A DNA stretch of 64,000 nucleotides from Gryganskiella cystojenkinii. Taxonomy: Eukaryota > Mortierellomycota > Mortierellomycetes > Mortierellales > Mortierellaceae. Numbering within the stretch: position 1 is the stretch's first letter; each line of letters starts with the position of its first letter. Made by a program: the position numbers and the translations under genes. Below, piece by piece: positions 9,387 to 20,884 of the stretch. Under the pieces are notes generated by a model that had not been told where the DNA came from, searched no databases, and saw only the letters and a program-made list of their open reading frames with translations. The DNA lies in the NCBI GenBank assembly GCA_015852425.1, contig JAAAIG010000050.1, positions 18,708 to 82,707 on the forward strand, read 5' to 3'.

Positions 9387-9959
9387 ATGAAGTTCACCTG
9401 GATTGTGTCCACGGTCGCTTTAGCGATAGCGCTTTTCTTGACTCCAACACACTCGGCGACTGACTTCGGTTTCGATCCGTTTACACCGGCCAAGTTCCAG
9501 AACATTATGAGGAGCCAAGGATGCAACAATGGTCTTTACCATCTCAAGTGCAAGCCTGGTAGTATCGACAGTGTCGGCTTCAAAGGTTGCGAATACTTTT
9601 GGATCAAGGTGGATCTTCCGGCCAACACAGAATACTGCATCTACCACGACAGTGGTCTGGACGTGACGACTTGTTTCATCTTTAGCAACACTGTCCAGGC
9701 TCAGGACTTCATGTACTTTATTTATCGGATCTTTTACGACGACATTTTTAATTTTTATGAAGGCGGCGGTCTTGGGATTGCGTCCAAAGCCTGGGTTCAG
9801 GGTTGGATCTGGAACGATGACAAGAGCTATGGGACCTATTATGGAGTTTATCTCCAGATGAGTCCCTGGAAGACCCTCGGAGCCCAATTGCCTGATACGA
9901 GCTCATTCAAATGGCCAGAGAATATGTTGTTGAGAACAAGATCCGATCGTAATTGCTAG
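9387..9959 (+). CDS. Six-cysteine small secreted protein, G-C-x-x-G subgroup
   Basis: 190 aa from the ATG at 9387. It has a strong signal peptide (cleavage expected near residue 22, T-H-S-A). Cysteines lie in Q-G-C-N-N-G, K-C-K-P-G, K-G-C-E-Y, E-Y-C-I-Y-H, T-T-C-F-I-F and the last residue. The core reads Y-D-D-I-F-N-F, then K-A-W-V-Q-G-W-I-W, then G-T-Y-Y-G-V. It is a clean representative of the family and the closest plus-strand relative of the minus-strand copies at 36.7-40.1 kb. No enzyme motif is visible; a disulfide-stabilised extracellular protein is the supported description. Confidence 0.9.
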   Translation: MKFTWIVSTVALAIALFLTPTHSATDFGFDPFTPAKFQNIMRSQGCNNGLYHLKCKPGSIDSVGFKGCEYFWIKVDLPANTEYCIYHDSGLDVTTCFIFSNTVQAQDFMYFIYRIFYDDIFNFYEGGGLGIASKAWVQGWIWNDDKSYGTYYGVYLQMSPWKTLGAQLPDTSSFKWPENMLLRTRSDRNC

Positions 9960-10330
9960 ACCCTTCTCACACAGCAGTACAAAACGCAGTAAAATTTGTC
10001 AGCGAAGATTTTTCTTCAAGAAAAGAGCGCGGATAACCTCTACTTACAGTCGAGTTATCTACTTTTACTCAGTCGGATTATCCGCAAGTTTGCACGCAGT
10101 TAGGCATAACACTCCTAGAAAGGAGAGGTCGTTATCTCCTATGTCCCTTTCTCACACATACAGTAATAAGCAGTCCTTCGTTTTCACTCTTATGACTTAT
10201 CATCACGCACTGAATACACTACGTTTTTTCATATTGTCTTCGGAATTAGCAATGTTCGATCTCGCCTTTTGTACATGTTACAGTATTGGTGTGCTTTTTA
10301 TTCTCAGTTCGAAAAAGTTCTCTCTCCTTT
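9960..10330. other. Intergenic region between convergent genes
   Basis: AT-rich 3' flanks of the plus-strand family copy and the minus-strand aminotransferase. Nothing further is recognised. Confidence 0.5.
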
Positions 10331-11886
10331 TTATGCGGATGAAGAAGCGTTGAGATCGTCACAGATCTCCTTCCAGATATTGCCCAAGCGGATGAAATCT
10401 GACAACTCCAGATAGATCTGAGCCGAGACGCGGGTCCACCACTTTCCATCGTGTTTAAAAGCAGGTGTGAACAAGTTGTACTTGTCAAACATCAAGTCCA
10501 GAATGTACTTTGGGTTCGCCTCTAAAATTGGGTTGTCAATGTCGATGGGGAGACGAATGTTGACCATGTTGCCGACCTGATGATCCGCATCCGGGGTCAA
10601 GGTGTTCGTGCCCAAGATCTTGGCAATCGCGGCACCACCCTCGAGAGCCAAATTATGCGTGTAGTTGATGATGGCATCTTCGCCGTATTGCTTACGGAAC
10701 TCTAATGCGGCCGAGATCGACATGATGGACGAATAATCCTGGGTGCCGCACCAAGCAAACTCTGCATCGAATCCTTGTTTGTATTCGCCTGTGATCGATG
10801 TCGGGTGGATCTTGTGCTGGTGACGCTTGGCGACATACAAGACTGCAGATCCTCGAACACTGAACAGCCACTATGGAAAAAAAGCGGGAGTTCAAATGAT
10901 ATGAGCATAGGAGGGCCAAAAGTGCGTCAAGGAAAAAAAAAATTCGTGATTTTTCAGCAGTTTTGAGTTTACCTTGTGAGCATTAGTGATGTAGAAGTCG
11001 GGATGCAACTCTGCCAAGTCCACATGGACTTGACCGATCGAATGTGCACCATCGACAAAGACAAGAACACCCTCGCTCTGAAGGTAATCGACCAACTTTT
11101 TGATCGGATGGACGACGCTGGGCACAGAAGAGATCCAGTCCACCATCGCGAGACGAATGCGAGAGCCGTCCTTCAGACTCTTGTGTTCCTCAACGATCTT
11201 CTCGACTTTTTCCAAAAGATCCTCATCCGAGATCGGATAAGTAACGGGCACTTGGACAATCTTGACATTCTCATGCGTATCACAGACATACTCTGTAGTC
11301 TTGTCGACAGAGACATAGCCTGTCGAGAATTGAAGAATTCTATCGCCTGGTTGGAAATCCAAAGAACGCAAGATTGTGTTCGCACCCTGAGTAGTGTTGG
11401 TGACTAGAGCGAGTTCATCTGGCGAACAGTTCAAGAAAGATCCAAGGTCTGCACGAAGATTCTTCAAAGATGTGTAGAGATCACGACGCATCCACAAATC
11501 TATGGGGTAGCGTTGTCAGGAATGATAAAGAGAAGTCAGGACATTTTTGATTTTTGAGCTAAATTGTTCCCACGACATTCAAGTGGAGACGCAATTGTTG
11601 AGCGCCGTTTTCTTTTACCAGGGTTACGCTCTGCACGATGATGGTATTCGATCATGGAATCTTGGACGACCTTGGGGAAAGTGCCTAGTTACAACAGTCG
11701 TGCCCAAGAACATGCATGTTAGATCTTCTCCAATGGAAGGTGTCCCTCTTGTGCTGTCAAACATGACCTACCAAAGGATCCATGGTTGAACTGGGTATAG
11801 CCTTCTGGGAAAAGAAAGTTTTTACGCTGCGCATGGCCAAAGGGACCAGGATTCGAGGGAGTGGGTAAAGCTGTGGTATGCGTCAT
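10331..11886 (-). CDS. PLP-dependent class V aminotransferase, isopenicillin N epimerase/Egt2-like
   Basis: Four exons: 11772-11886, 11619-11684, 10973-11499 and 10331-10870; all three introns are GT-AG (87, 119 and 102 bases). They join in frame to a 415-aa protein. Exon 1 carries F-N-H-G-S-F-G, the glycine-rich start typical of the group. Exon 3 carries T-Q-G-A-N, the PLP-binding D-G-A-H-S-I-G-Q and ends in N-A-H-K; Lys236 is the expected Schiff-base lysine, followed across the intron by W-L-F-S-V-R-G. There is no targeting signal, so it should be cytosolic. Fungal relatives include hercynylcysteine sulfoxide lyase (ergothioneine pathway) and isopenicillin N epimerase-like enzymes; sequence alone does not choose between a C-S lyase and an epimerase or desulfurase. 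A TGACTCA lies about 280 bases upstream. Confidence 0.88.
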
Positions 11887-12646
11887 TACTGTTCAATGTT
11901 GCGGTGGTGATGTTTGAGGAGTGCAATTTGGACGAGACACAAAAAATGTAAAAGAGCAATTGAAAAAAAAGGGGGGGAACCAGGACACTTTTATATAGGA
12001 AGGCGTGCGCAGACCTTTACAGAAGAAAAGTGGTCTTTTTTCGGCTGCGGCGTGGATATAAAAAAATTACAGAGCCCTTTTTCTCTCCCGTTCTTTTTTT
12101 ATCCCAAATCTTCTTTCCCCTTTGGGGCCAACCCAATTGGCCATCAATCTGAAGGAACCCAACTGACTCACTGTGAGAGACAGACAAGACGAAAGACGCG
12201 ATCAAACCAAACAGAATCGACAACACACCTCAGCTCTCGCAACTTGCGCGTTGGCTGTCTTGCTTTGAACTTCTTTTTTATCTTTCCCAGTTTTCCCACG
12301 TTTGTTTATTCTGTTCTGTTTTCGATCTTTTCATCAATTTGTCATCGTTGTCGCCGCATCTCCCAAATCTCCAAGTGTTGCTGAGCATACTATAGTACAC
12401 ACTATACGTTTTAAACTTTTGCAAAGCTCTTTTTGACTTCTCAAACCGGGGTGCCAGTCTCTCTGCAGAGGTTTTCTCTGAGAAAGTGGTGCTTTGAAAG
12501 ACAATTTTAAGTGATTTTTTTGTTTTTGTTTTCAGAGCTTTCTTTTTGACTAACGACTTCACTATGCGAAAAAGAATGATAGGAGATGAAGTGGGGGTAT
12601 CTCGCCTAGGACGTGGAAGGTGGATATGTGCAGTACGCTCAGGCTT
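11887..12646. other. Upstream region of the aminotransferase
   Basis: Promoter of the minus-strand aminotransferase and 3' flank of the methyltransferase. A TGACTCA site lies at 12164-12170. No coding feature is recognised. Confidence 0.5.
12164..12170. promoter_or_regulatory. TGACTCA motif (Gcn4/AP-1 type)
   Basis: A perfect match to the bZIP consensus used by fungal Gcn4/Cpc1, about 280 bases before the aminotransferase ATG. Use in vivo is inferred only. Confidence 0.35.
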
Positions 12647-13572
12647 TTAGTTGGTCTTGATGGCCTTGAACCTCAAACGGAAATACATAATGCTCCAGGA
12701 TCCGTCATCCTGTGAGAACTTCAAGTTGCTCTGGACTTCGTCCCGGATCTCCTTCTGCATCGCCTCATCGCCCTCGAACGGTTTCATGAACGAGAATCCA
12801 AATGTATCGATCCAACCCGCGATATCCGTGTTCAATTTGGTCAATCTGGGGATCAACTCGATGTACTCAACCCGGAAACCGTTCTGTTCCAACATGCGTG
12901 AATACGTGTTCACACCTGGGAAGAACCAAGGGTCGTACGCGTCCGGGTTCTCGATCCCGCGCTTTTTCAACGCCGTATGCAAACCCGATCGGACTTCACA
13001 ACAGTTCATGTAACCGCCACATTCGGCTACAAATCGGCCCTCGGGCTTGAGACACTTGTTGACACCCTGGATCACACGTTCGGGGTCACGCTTCATCCAG
13101 TGCAAGGCTATTGCGGCATAGGCATTGATAACAATACAAGAGGGGGGGGGGGGGTTAGACCTGAATCAATTTTTTGACGATTGTCGACTTCTTTTCATTC
13201 AGTCTATTATTATTCATGCTTACCGGCGTTAGAAAAGACGGCATCAAACTGTTCCGTAGCCAAGTCCGCATCTTCGACGAGATCATGCCCATCGACGACT
13301 CGAGCGTCCTGGCATCCGATCCGCTTAGCCGCTTCGATCATATCCGCACTGGCATCAACAGCTACGACGGACGAACAATGTTTCTCGAGCTCAATCGTCA
13401 AGACACCATCGCCGGCACCGAGGTCCAAGATGCGTTCATGCGGCTGAGGATCCAAAAGGCGCAAGACGGGTGCACCGAGTGCGGGAACAAACGAGGCATG
13501 CTTGTCGTACTTTTGCGAGGACCATTTGTCCTCGTTCTGGACTGGGGCAGATACTGAAGTTGACTCGACCAT
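12647..13572 (-). CDS. Class I SAM-dependent methyltransferase
   Basis: Two exons (13224-13572 and 12647-13107) join in frame across a 116-base GT-AG intron that contains a run of 13 C on the coding strand; the protein is 269 aa. Motif I is I-L-D-L-G-A-G-D-G at residues 48-56, with the acidic ribose contact in V-V-A-V-D-A-S about 18 residues later. Across the junction the chain reads S-N-A-A-L-H-W-M, a post-motif II signature of the methyltransferase 11/25 group, and exon 2 has the usual G-R-F-V-A-E-C-G-G strand. No targeting signal is seen. It resembles small-molecule methyltransferases such as trans-aconitate type enzymes; the substrate is unknown. Three TGACTCA sites lie 300-610 bases upstream. 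Confidence 0.88.
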
Positions 13573-14716
13573 GATTATATGTCTTGTTGTTACTTGTTGG
13601 AGAAATTGTTTTGTAGTGATAGAGATATGGATAGTATGCAGCGTGTTGCAATTAGCAAGAAAAGTTAAAAGTGTGGGAAAGGCGTGTTGATGGAGAAAAA
13701 AAAGGGAAAAGAGAGCCGGCTAAATCCGCCTTTTATGCTAACCGGTGTAGCCAGTCAAAAGAAGCTCGTAAATGTGTGTGACTCGCCCCAGCGACAGGAG
13801 AGCTTATTTTCTTCGAATTTCTTTGATCAAAAATTTCATTTTCGTACGACCCACACAAAAATAATAGTATGCAACTGACTCAGGTTCGTTATCTCCTGGC
13901 AGAAAGTGGGTTTTGTCCCTTTGGAAGAACGCCGCACTTGCTTGTTTTTGAGTATGTTGAAGTGGTTGACAGCGGTCGCTGACTCAGTTATACCTCTTCC
14001 CAGTACAATACCTTCTCCCGCTCACTCTCGCTCTCTAAGAGAGCTCTCTATTTGCTTCGCCCAAGCTTCTCTACACGGCTAATCCTCCCACATTTGACCC
14101 GCGCCACGATAGCACGGTCAGGGGCAACATACCAGTGTCAAACAATAGTCTCTGTCCCACAAGGAACATGACTGACTCAGTTGAATCCATACCTGCACCT
14201 CTTGCACTTGATATGGCCTATCTGATAGTATGTCTATTCTCCGGCGGATAATCTCCCCAAATTGAAGCGCGCCACCGATAAGCACGACGGATGCTGTTAA
14301 CAGACGTTGACAGTTGGAAGAGTACAACGCTTTGCAGATTGGTCATGTCAAAGAAACAAATGACAAATGGAAGATTGTGAGAATCTAGTCATGGGTGTCT
14401 CGATTATGCCCTATGCCCCATACCAGACTGCTCTCAATTGATTACCGTATCCTTCATTTGTCTTGTCGCATAAGAAACAAACATATACGTTTGAAAACAT
14501 TTGCCTCAACTCTTATTGATTGGGTAAACTGAAATAAAGGGTTTCTGTTAAAGATATAATGTACAGTTGAAAAGGAGCAAAAGGGGCTTTTCGAGGTGTC
14601 CGGACAGGATCCGATGGTGAGGCAGAGACAGCGAGACAGAGTGGTCGAATTTGCAACGAGCTGGACTACACTGGGTGCCGAGACTCGAAAACAAAAACGA
14701 GAGAGATGATCACGTT
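13573..14716. other. Upstream region of the methyltransferase, with a duplicated module
   Basis: TGACTCA occurs at 13876, 13980 and 14173. Two diverged copies of a roughly 40-base element (about 14081-14118 and 14248-14288, both with a TAATC-T-CCC and a GCGCCAC-GAT-AGCACG core) follow the second and third of these sites. No gene is seen. Confidence 0.55.
13876..14179. promoter_or_regulatory. Cluster of three TGACTCA motifs
   Basis: Perfect sites at 13876-13882, 13980-13986 and 14173-14179, all upstream of the methyltransferase start at 13572. They match the Gcn4/AP-1 bZIP palindrome-like consensus. Confidence 0.45.
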
Positions 14717-15590
14717 CTACTTCAAGCCCTTGATGGCCTTGGCGATCTCGGGCCCAAGATCCATCACGGACTTAAATTGTTCTGCCGTCAGTGAGATACC
14801 CTTCTTGCCCGGTTTGGACTCCCCAGATTTGTCCTGGTAATATTCTCGAATATCGATCAGGACCATGTCTTTCCAGGGGCGAACTGTGAGTCTCTTCTTA
14901 GGCCCAAGCTAAGAAAAAAAATGTCGCCAAACCAATAAACCAAAATACAGAGATTGAAACGGGTGAGTGTTGCTGTTTAGAAAAAGTCGTCGTGATCCAT
15001 AAACAAAAATAAAGAGTCCCTCCAGTCTATTGAATTTCTGCCTTTGATGCTGTCATAACCTCGATGTTCTAGGCGTGGATGAAATACCTCAAAGAAAGTC
15101 TCTCCTTCTGCGTTCTTGCTTCCTGCGCTTGCTTTTGATGATGAGGATGAGGATGACGCTGCCGCGGCCTAAGGATATCGCCATGAGGATCATACGGAGC
15201 CTCTGTTAGTCTTTGTTCGGTCCAGGAGCTTCCAGCAAGAAATACTATGGCCTCTTACCGGTCTTTCCTCCTTGTACTCCTGTTCTTCAAAGGCCTCGTT
15301 TTGGCCGTCCTCTTGGTCCTCATTCTTGATTTCCCGCTTTACGCTGGGCTCCTTCTTGATCTCTTTTTTGACTCTAGCAGACTTGGGTTCGACCTAGGTC
15401 CAATGTAAAAAAAACAAAACAAAGGACGGTCAGAATGATGCCCATTTTCGCGTGTTTTTTTCCAGTTTCGGACAGGTCGATTTTGATTTCATTGCGTCGT
15501 GATTGATTGCAATACCTTGACTTGGTAATCACCATCGTCATCCTCCGGGTCTGAATCCTGAATGACAAAAGGTCTCTTATTGCTGGCCAT
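14717..15590 (-). CDS. SUB1: Transcriptional coactivator p15/PC4 (Sub1) homolog
   Basis: Four exons: 15516-15590, 15259-15393, 15088-15168 and 14717-14908, each joined by a GT-AG intron in frame, giving 160 aa. Exons 1-3 encode an acidic/Lys-rich and Ser-rich disordered N-terminus, beginning M-A-S-N-K-R and including S-D-P-E-D-D-D. Exon 4 encodes the PC4 single-stranded-DNA-binding fold: K-K-R-L-T-V-R-P-W, V-L-I-D-I-R-E-Y-Y, G-K-K-G-I-S-L-T and a final helix. The family binds ssDNA and melted promoters and supports RNA polymerase II transcription in the nucleus. Coding is spread over small exons, so no single open frame shows the gene. Confidence 0.92.
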
Positions 15591-15756
15591 GATGTTGTTG
15601 TTCCTGTGGTTTTGTCCTGATTTCGTTGCTGTTGTCGTAGAGAGACCGAGAAGCAAAAGTTGACTTGCCACTCTTTTTTAGGGTCGTAAAACATGTCACG
15701 TGCGCGGTTTTTTGGTCATGACTGGGGTATATTAAAACTATCTCTATCTCTCTCCC

Positions 15757-17711
15757 TTAACGCTTGGCCTCAAGCATCGACTCATGGATCGACTGAGCCT
15801 CGACCTGCATGTCTGTAATCTCCTTGTCTGAGGGGATGGGTCCATGGCGGTCAATAATAGGCTCCGAACTCATCGGTGGGTTCGCAGGTAAAAGCGCATT
15901 CAAGACACAACTGACGATCGCACCCAGAGCGAAACCAGTGTCCAGGATAATATTCACAGAGGTGATCAAGGACGTCAAAAAAGCCGAGTTGCCATTGTAC
16001 GTGATCATGTGTGTCAACACACCTGGAACCAAAGCCGTGCCCAAACCAAGAGACATCGAGGCCGCAACAATAAACCGCTCGCGACGGGTCCAGGGCAAGA
16101 ATGACAAGATACGGATACCAGAGACGACGACACTGGCAAATAAGAAGGTCGTCATGCCTCCGAGAACTGGATCGGGTACCATGAGAAAAAGTGCGCCAAA
16201 TTTGGAAAAAACGCCCATGAGGATCAAAAAGAGGCAGCACATGTAACCGGCCATGGTGTTGGCACAACGGGTCAAGGAGATGATGCCGTTGTTCTGAGCA
16301 TAACAGCTCATGGGCGAGTTCATCATCAATGGTGCCAGCATACCCGCCACACCATCAGCAAAGATACCACCCTGGAGACGAGACTCGAATTCACGACCCT
16401 CGACCGTCAACTGGGAGACCTCGCAAGACGCTGTGATGTCACCGATAGACTCGACCATGGCCAGGACATAAGTGATTAACAGCGGGATGATCGCCGGAGG
16501 GTACACAGAGAGCTTATATGTGGTGGTCCAAAGGAATGTCGCCGTGGGAGCTGCCTTGATTGAATCTGAGGTTGTGTAACCAAGCGCAACAGCGACAATC
16601 ATACCGACAATAAGACCGATCACGACTTGGGCGTTCTTCATAAACGGCGATCCAAAGAACTCGACGACCATAATGACTGAGAAGACCAAAAAACCCAGAC
16701 CGATCCACTGACCCGAACCCCAGGGAGCAGCCCGTGGCGCACCGACAGAGGGACAATCGACAAACATACCCGATGTGGGCATCGACATGCAAGGACCTGC
16801 TCCACCACCCCACTGTTGCATACCGGATGTGACCAAGTTAACGCCAATCAGGGCAACAGTGACGCCGGTAACAATTGGGGGAAAGACTTTCTTCAACATT
16901 CTTGGAGGTACAAATGACAACAAGATGGGCAAGAGGGAACAGATCATACAGGTACCCAGGTAAGCACCCCAGGCGTCCGGACAAGGTTCAAAGATCTGGG
17001 TTCCGGTTGTGTCAATGCTGGATTTGCAGTAGCCAGACTTGTACATGTTGGCGACCGAGGTTTGGAGAACTGGCAGGTAAATGAACGAGGTTCCGACGAC
17101 AGACAAGAGACCAGTGCCGAGATAATAGGGGGTTTTACCGAGACGAAAACGTGTAATCTGAACCAGGGACAAGAGACCAGAAGTGATCAAGGATGTGGAA
17201 ATCATTTGGGTGCGGTTGGCGGGAGTAAGGTTGAGACCGTTGGCACCGGAACCGGACATGATGATCGCAGGAGTCACGACACCTGCAATCATGGCTAAGG
17301 AGTGCTGGAAACCTATCAGTGGAGAAGATTATGAGTCATGTTAATAAAAGAGAAACACATGGATAGGTTCGCAAACGGCGTAAAACAAGGAATCCCTCAC
17401 AGGGACCCTTTTTTTTCCCACTCACCCATGATAATGGCGAGAACTAGTGGGAGACGATCCTTGAGACCAAAGAAAGGAGGGATCCTTGGGACCGAGAACC
17501 CAGGAAGCGTGGGCATGCAGAGGAACCCATAATCGTAATCACCGAACCAACCGGTCCGGGTACCTACGGATTCTTGAATCGTTTGCCAGGTCGGGAGTTT
17601 TCCGACCGTGTGTGAAAGATCGATATCTTCCTCCTTTGTCCTGTTCGCATGCGGGTCCAGGATATAAACAGGTGAATGTTGCTGCTCTGGCGCCTGTGTG
17701 ATTTCAGCCAT
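15757..17711 (-). CDS. NCS2 family uric acid/xanthine permease, UapA-like
   Basis: Two exons (17426-17711 and 15757-17312), one 113-base GT-AG intron, 613 aa. The intron splits the Gly of the TM1 motif G-F-Q-H, the conserved QH pair at 98-99. Many hydrophobic segments follow, consistent with 12-14 membrane spans. E-S-I-G-D-I-T-A-S-C at 383-392 matches TM8 of Aspergillus UapA-type carriers, and Q-N-N-G-I-I-S-L-T-R at 435-444 is the NCS2 signature whose Gln/Asn set purine recognition. This supports a plasma-membrane H+-coupled carrier for uric acid and xanthine rather than uracil. The N-terminal cytosolic tail (about 90 aa) and the C-terminal acidic tail are typical. A GAA/CTT tract at about 17840-17885 lies in the promoter. 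Confidence 0.92.
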
Positions 17712-20700
17712 GGCTTAATTAAATGTACGGGGCGTTTTGTGTTTCTACGTTTAAGAAAAGAAATATATATATGCAGACGGTGGGAAAGGTCTTTTGAGTG
17801 GGAGAGGGCAGAGTCGGAGAAGCGGATGGGATCGAGTCTGACAAGAAGAAGAAGGAGAAGAAGAAGAAGAAAAAGAAAGAAAAAGTTGAAGGGATCCCCA
17901 TTTTTATATGAAAACGAAAGACGCACACAAACAACAGACACGGTCGATTTGCACACGTCCTTCTGTTGGTGGACAGACCGTTCGACAAACACAACGGGAA
18001 GGGAGGGTGAGAGAAACAAGATGGAGTTGGACAGTCGCAAGCATTCAAAATACTCTAATTGTCCATTCAATCACAGTCTAGAAGGTCATCCATCCAACCC
18101 CAACCTTGCCTAGTCGGGAAGGATTGCGGGGTCAAGGTTTACTTGTGCATGCGCAGGTTTTTCATCGAATTGCCCTATCAGTCTCTCCGAAACTTAGGTG
18201 CTCACTACTTTCTAACAATCCGGGGGGCGGCCAACTCGAGGAAAATTTGTTGTCATCCATGCCTTCTTTAAGCTTTTGGGCAACAAAAGGGTCAATCAGG
18301 TGGGCATCTCTCCTTCATTCGCTATCCGTTTGCTTCACTTGCTGTTCCCCTCAAAAACATGCTCCAGTTTTTTTTGCCGGATTTTATCGTTCCTTCTTTG
18401 TTTACTTGGGATGGTTGCACACACCGGCTTTCCAACTATCTTTGTTGGCAAACAAATCCGGACATACAGATTGCGGGGAAGGCAGTTGGTTAGGCTTCCT
18501 GACAATGTCGCTCGTTCGTTGGTTCATATTTTGCGGGGAATTTAACAAGCAGCCTCTCAAACTCGATCAACATTTTAATTCGACCCAATAGTGAGTAGGA
18601 GTACAGTTTCTTCCTGAACGGCAGACTGTTCACTCAACGACCTCAACAGAGGTGAACCGGAGAGAATGAAAAAGTGTTGGACAAGGGCATACACATGGCA
18701 AACCTGGAGCAGATGAACCTGTCGGCGTTTGTAGGGGGTTTAGCTCTGTCCGTGAGTTTTTCTTGTCACTTTTTTTTGCATAACAAGACTCCACTGCCAC
18801 CTTTTACCCTTTTGAGTCCACACAACCCACAGCCTGATGATGAATAGACTAAAGCGAATGGACCCACTGGTCGCGGAAGAAAAACATAAACAACAAGACA
18901 TAATAAACAGGTGGACAACAACGATTAACCAAAACATGCTCGCTAATCATCTGGGCCACGCAGAAATATAATACATTTTTAGGAATCAAAGTTGAGTTGC
19001 CCGCATTTTTCATTAATTTCTTTTTCTTTCACTCAACCTCACACAAACATGCTCTATCCTGTCCTGCAGCCCTTTTTGTCGTGTTTGTCTTTTCTCGCAA
19101 TGTCCTAACTCCTCCCTCCGCGTCGTCTATTCCCCTTTGGGGTGTGTAATTTGAGGAACGTTTTTGTGGAGACGGCAGTCCCTAACTTGACGCCCGATCG
19201 TATGGATGAAACGTGAGATGAAGGGGTTCGTAGATTGAGCGTTGAATCGTCATCACACCCTCCTTATCTAGGATTTGATATTTGTTTCTTCTTGGGGATG
19301 TTTCGCGAGTAGCCAGTATCGCAATCAATCCTAGAGGAGTAAAGGTTTTTATCTCGCAAGTGGGGAAACCACTTACAGTTAGTGCGCGATTTTGGTCACG
19401 CGAAAGCTCCATTCTTCAAGCACCCAAAGAACAGAGATTTTTTTTTCATTGGTCTTAATAATGATCATCTGCAGCTCCACTTGCAGCGCGCCCAAGTTCA
19501 CCTCTTTTTTTTATCGGTGCGGCATCTGCTTCCGTTGCTCTTTTGCTCGATCGCCGGGTTTCCCTCGGTCGCATTTTTGAGCCGATCCATAATGATCGTA
19601 CAGTATTTTTTTGTTCAAGACCTTTAGCTGTGACGCGGTCGGGGGGAAGAGCTTCTTATACAATTATCAGCTGGACGGCAAAGGAATCGATGATATTGTT
19701 GAATTCATGAAAATGGTGATGGAAAAAAAAAGTGATTCCCTTCGTGGCGAACATTTGATCTCTCTTTACCAGCTTGAGAGAACAAAAATGGTTTCTATGC
19801 TGTTGTCGATGGAATCATGTCACAATCCCGTGACTGCTCGTCGCCACCAAAATTCATGTTTGGGAAATTGTCCCAACAAATGGCCCACAAGCTTGGATGG
19901 ACGACAACCAGCGATATCTTTTTTTTGTCTCTAGAATTTGCCGCCTTCAATTGACACACACCCCAGGGCGCAAAGAGATTGGGGACTGATGAATAACGGT
20001 ATGCTGCTGATGCAGGCCTCCTTCTTCTGTTGCCGTCAGTCGTCCGCCTTTTCGTGCTTTTGAGGATCAATGGTCTGTCCGTTCAGATGCACGCTTCTCA
20101 CAGATAAAATAATAGACACACCACAACATGCACTTTTTTATCCTTCTTACCAGGGAATGATCGAGAAAAGAAAGGTGGGACATGGGGGTGGTTGGAGCAC
20201 ATAACAAACAACAAATCCAACAAAATTGAAAATAACCATGAAGCAGAGCGTGAGGCCCATAAAAGTCCCGCAGGAAAATGAGAAAAGGCTCTCAATTTTT
20301 TTTTTTTTTTTTCTTGTTTGGACCATTATTTGGCGGAGGATTGTCATCCCTGCTTTTCTGTACGATGGACCGTTCGCTTTGTTGGCCTGGTCAGGGGCTC
20401 AAGAAAAGAGGGAAGCTCGTGTGATGCGAACAAATTGATAACGGCCAAAGCTGAAGGAAGTGCAAGGGCAGTGCCAAAACTGAAGCGTCATCACTAATTG
20501 CCTTTAGCACGATTTTTTCAGTCCACCAGCCCTATGCCAACCACACCATGGAGCATTGCGCTATCTATCTTTTCTCGCTATCTCCTTTCATTTCGGTTGT
20601 TCTCCCGGGGGCCCTTGTAATCGGTAATGATTTTCTTTGATAGACTAAGCAAAAGCAAGAGCGGGAAATGAGCTCTTTTCTTCTTCCAGCCCAGCTCAGT

Positions 20701-20884
20701 CCCTGTTTGATCACTTGGGAGGGGGAGAGAAATGAACAAAGTGCTCTCAACTTGTTGACCTATTTCAGCATCATCAATCCTCTTTTCCTCCGCCTTCCTC
20801 TTTTTCTCTCTTTTTACTTTTTTCTCACCTTTCTCTTTTTTTGTTCTTCTCGTCATCCTACCCTTCCCTTCCACCTTCCACAAC
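17712..20884. other. Large intergenic region with divergent promoters
   Basis: About 3.2 kb between two divergently transcribed genes. It contains a GAA-type purine tract near 17840-17885, several poly-T runs (for example near 20297-20312) and a CT-rich promoter at 20740-20880. Open frames at 18106-18591 and 19611-19934 do not resemble known proteins. I find no six-cysteine relic. Confidence 0.5.
17840..17885 (+). repeat. GAA-rich purine tract in the permease promoter
   Basis: A nearly pure AAG/GAA tract; on the permease coding strand it is a CTT pyrimidine tract of the kind common before fungal transcription starts. Confidence 0.7.

Noticed and set aside
18106..18591. 161-residue open frame
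   Set aside because: Composition is that of random AT/CT-rich DNA and no start context or domain is evident.
19611..19934. Open frame in the large intergenic region (D-G-K-G-I-D-D-I-V-E-F)
   Set aside because: No upstream exon, no known domain and no conserved context; probably chance.
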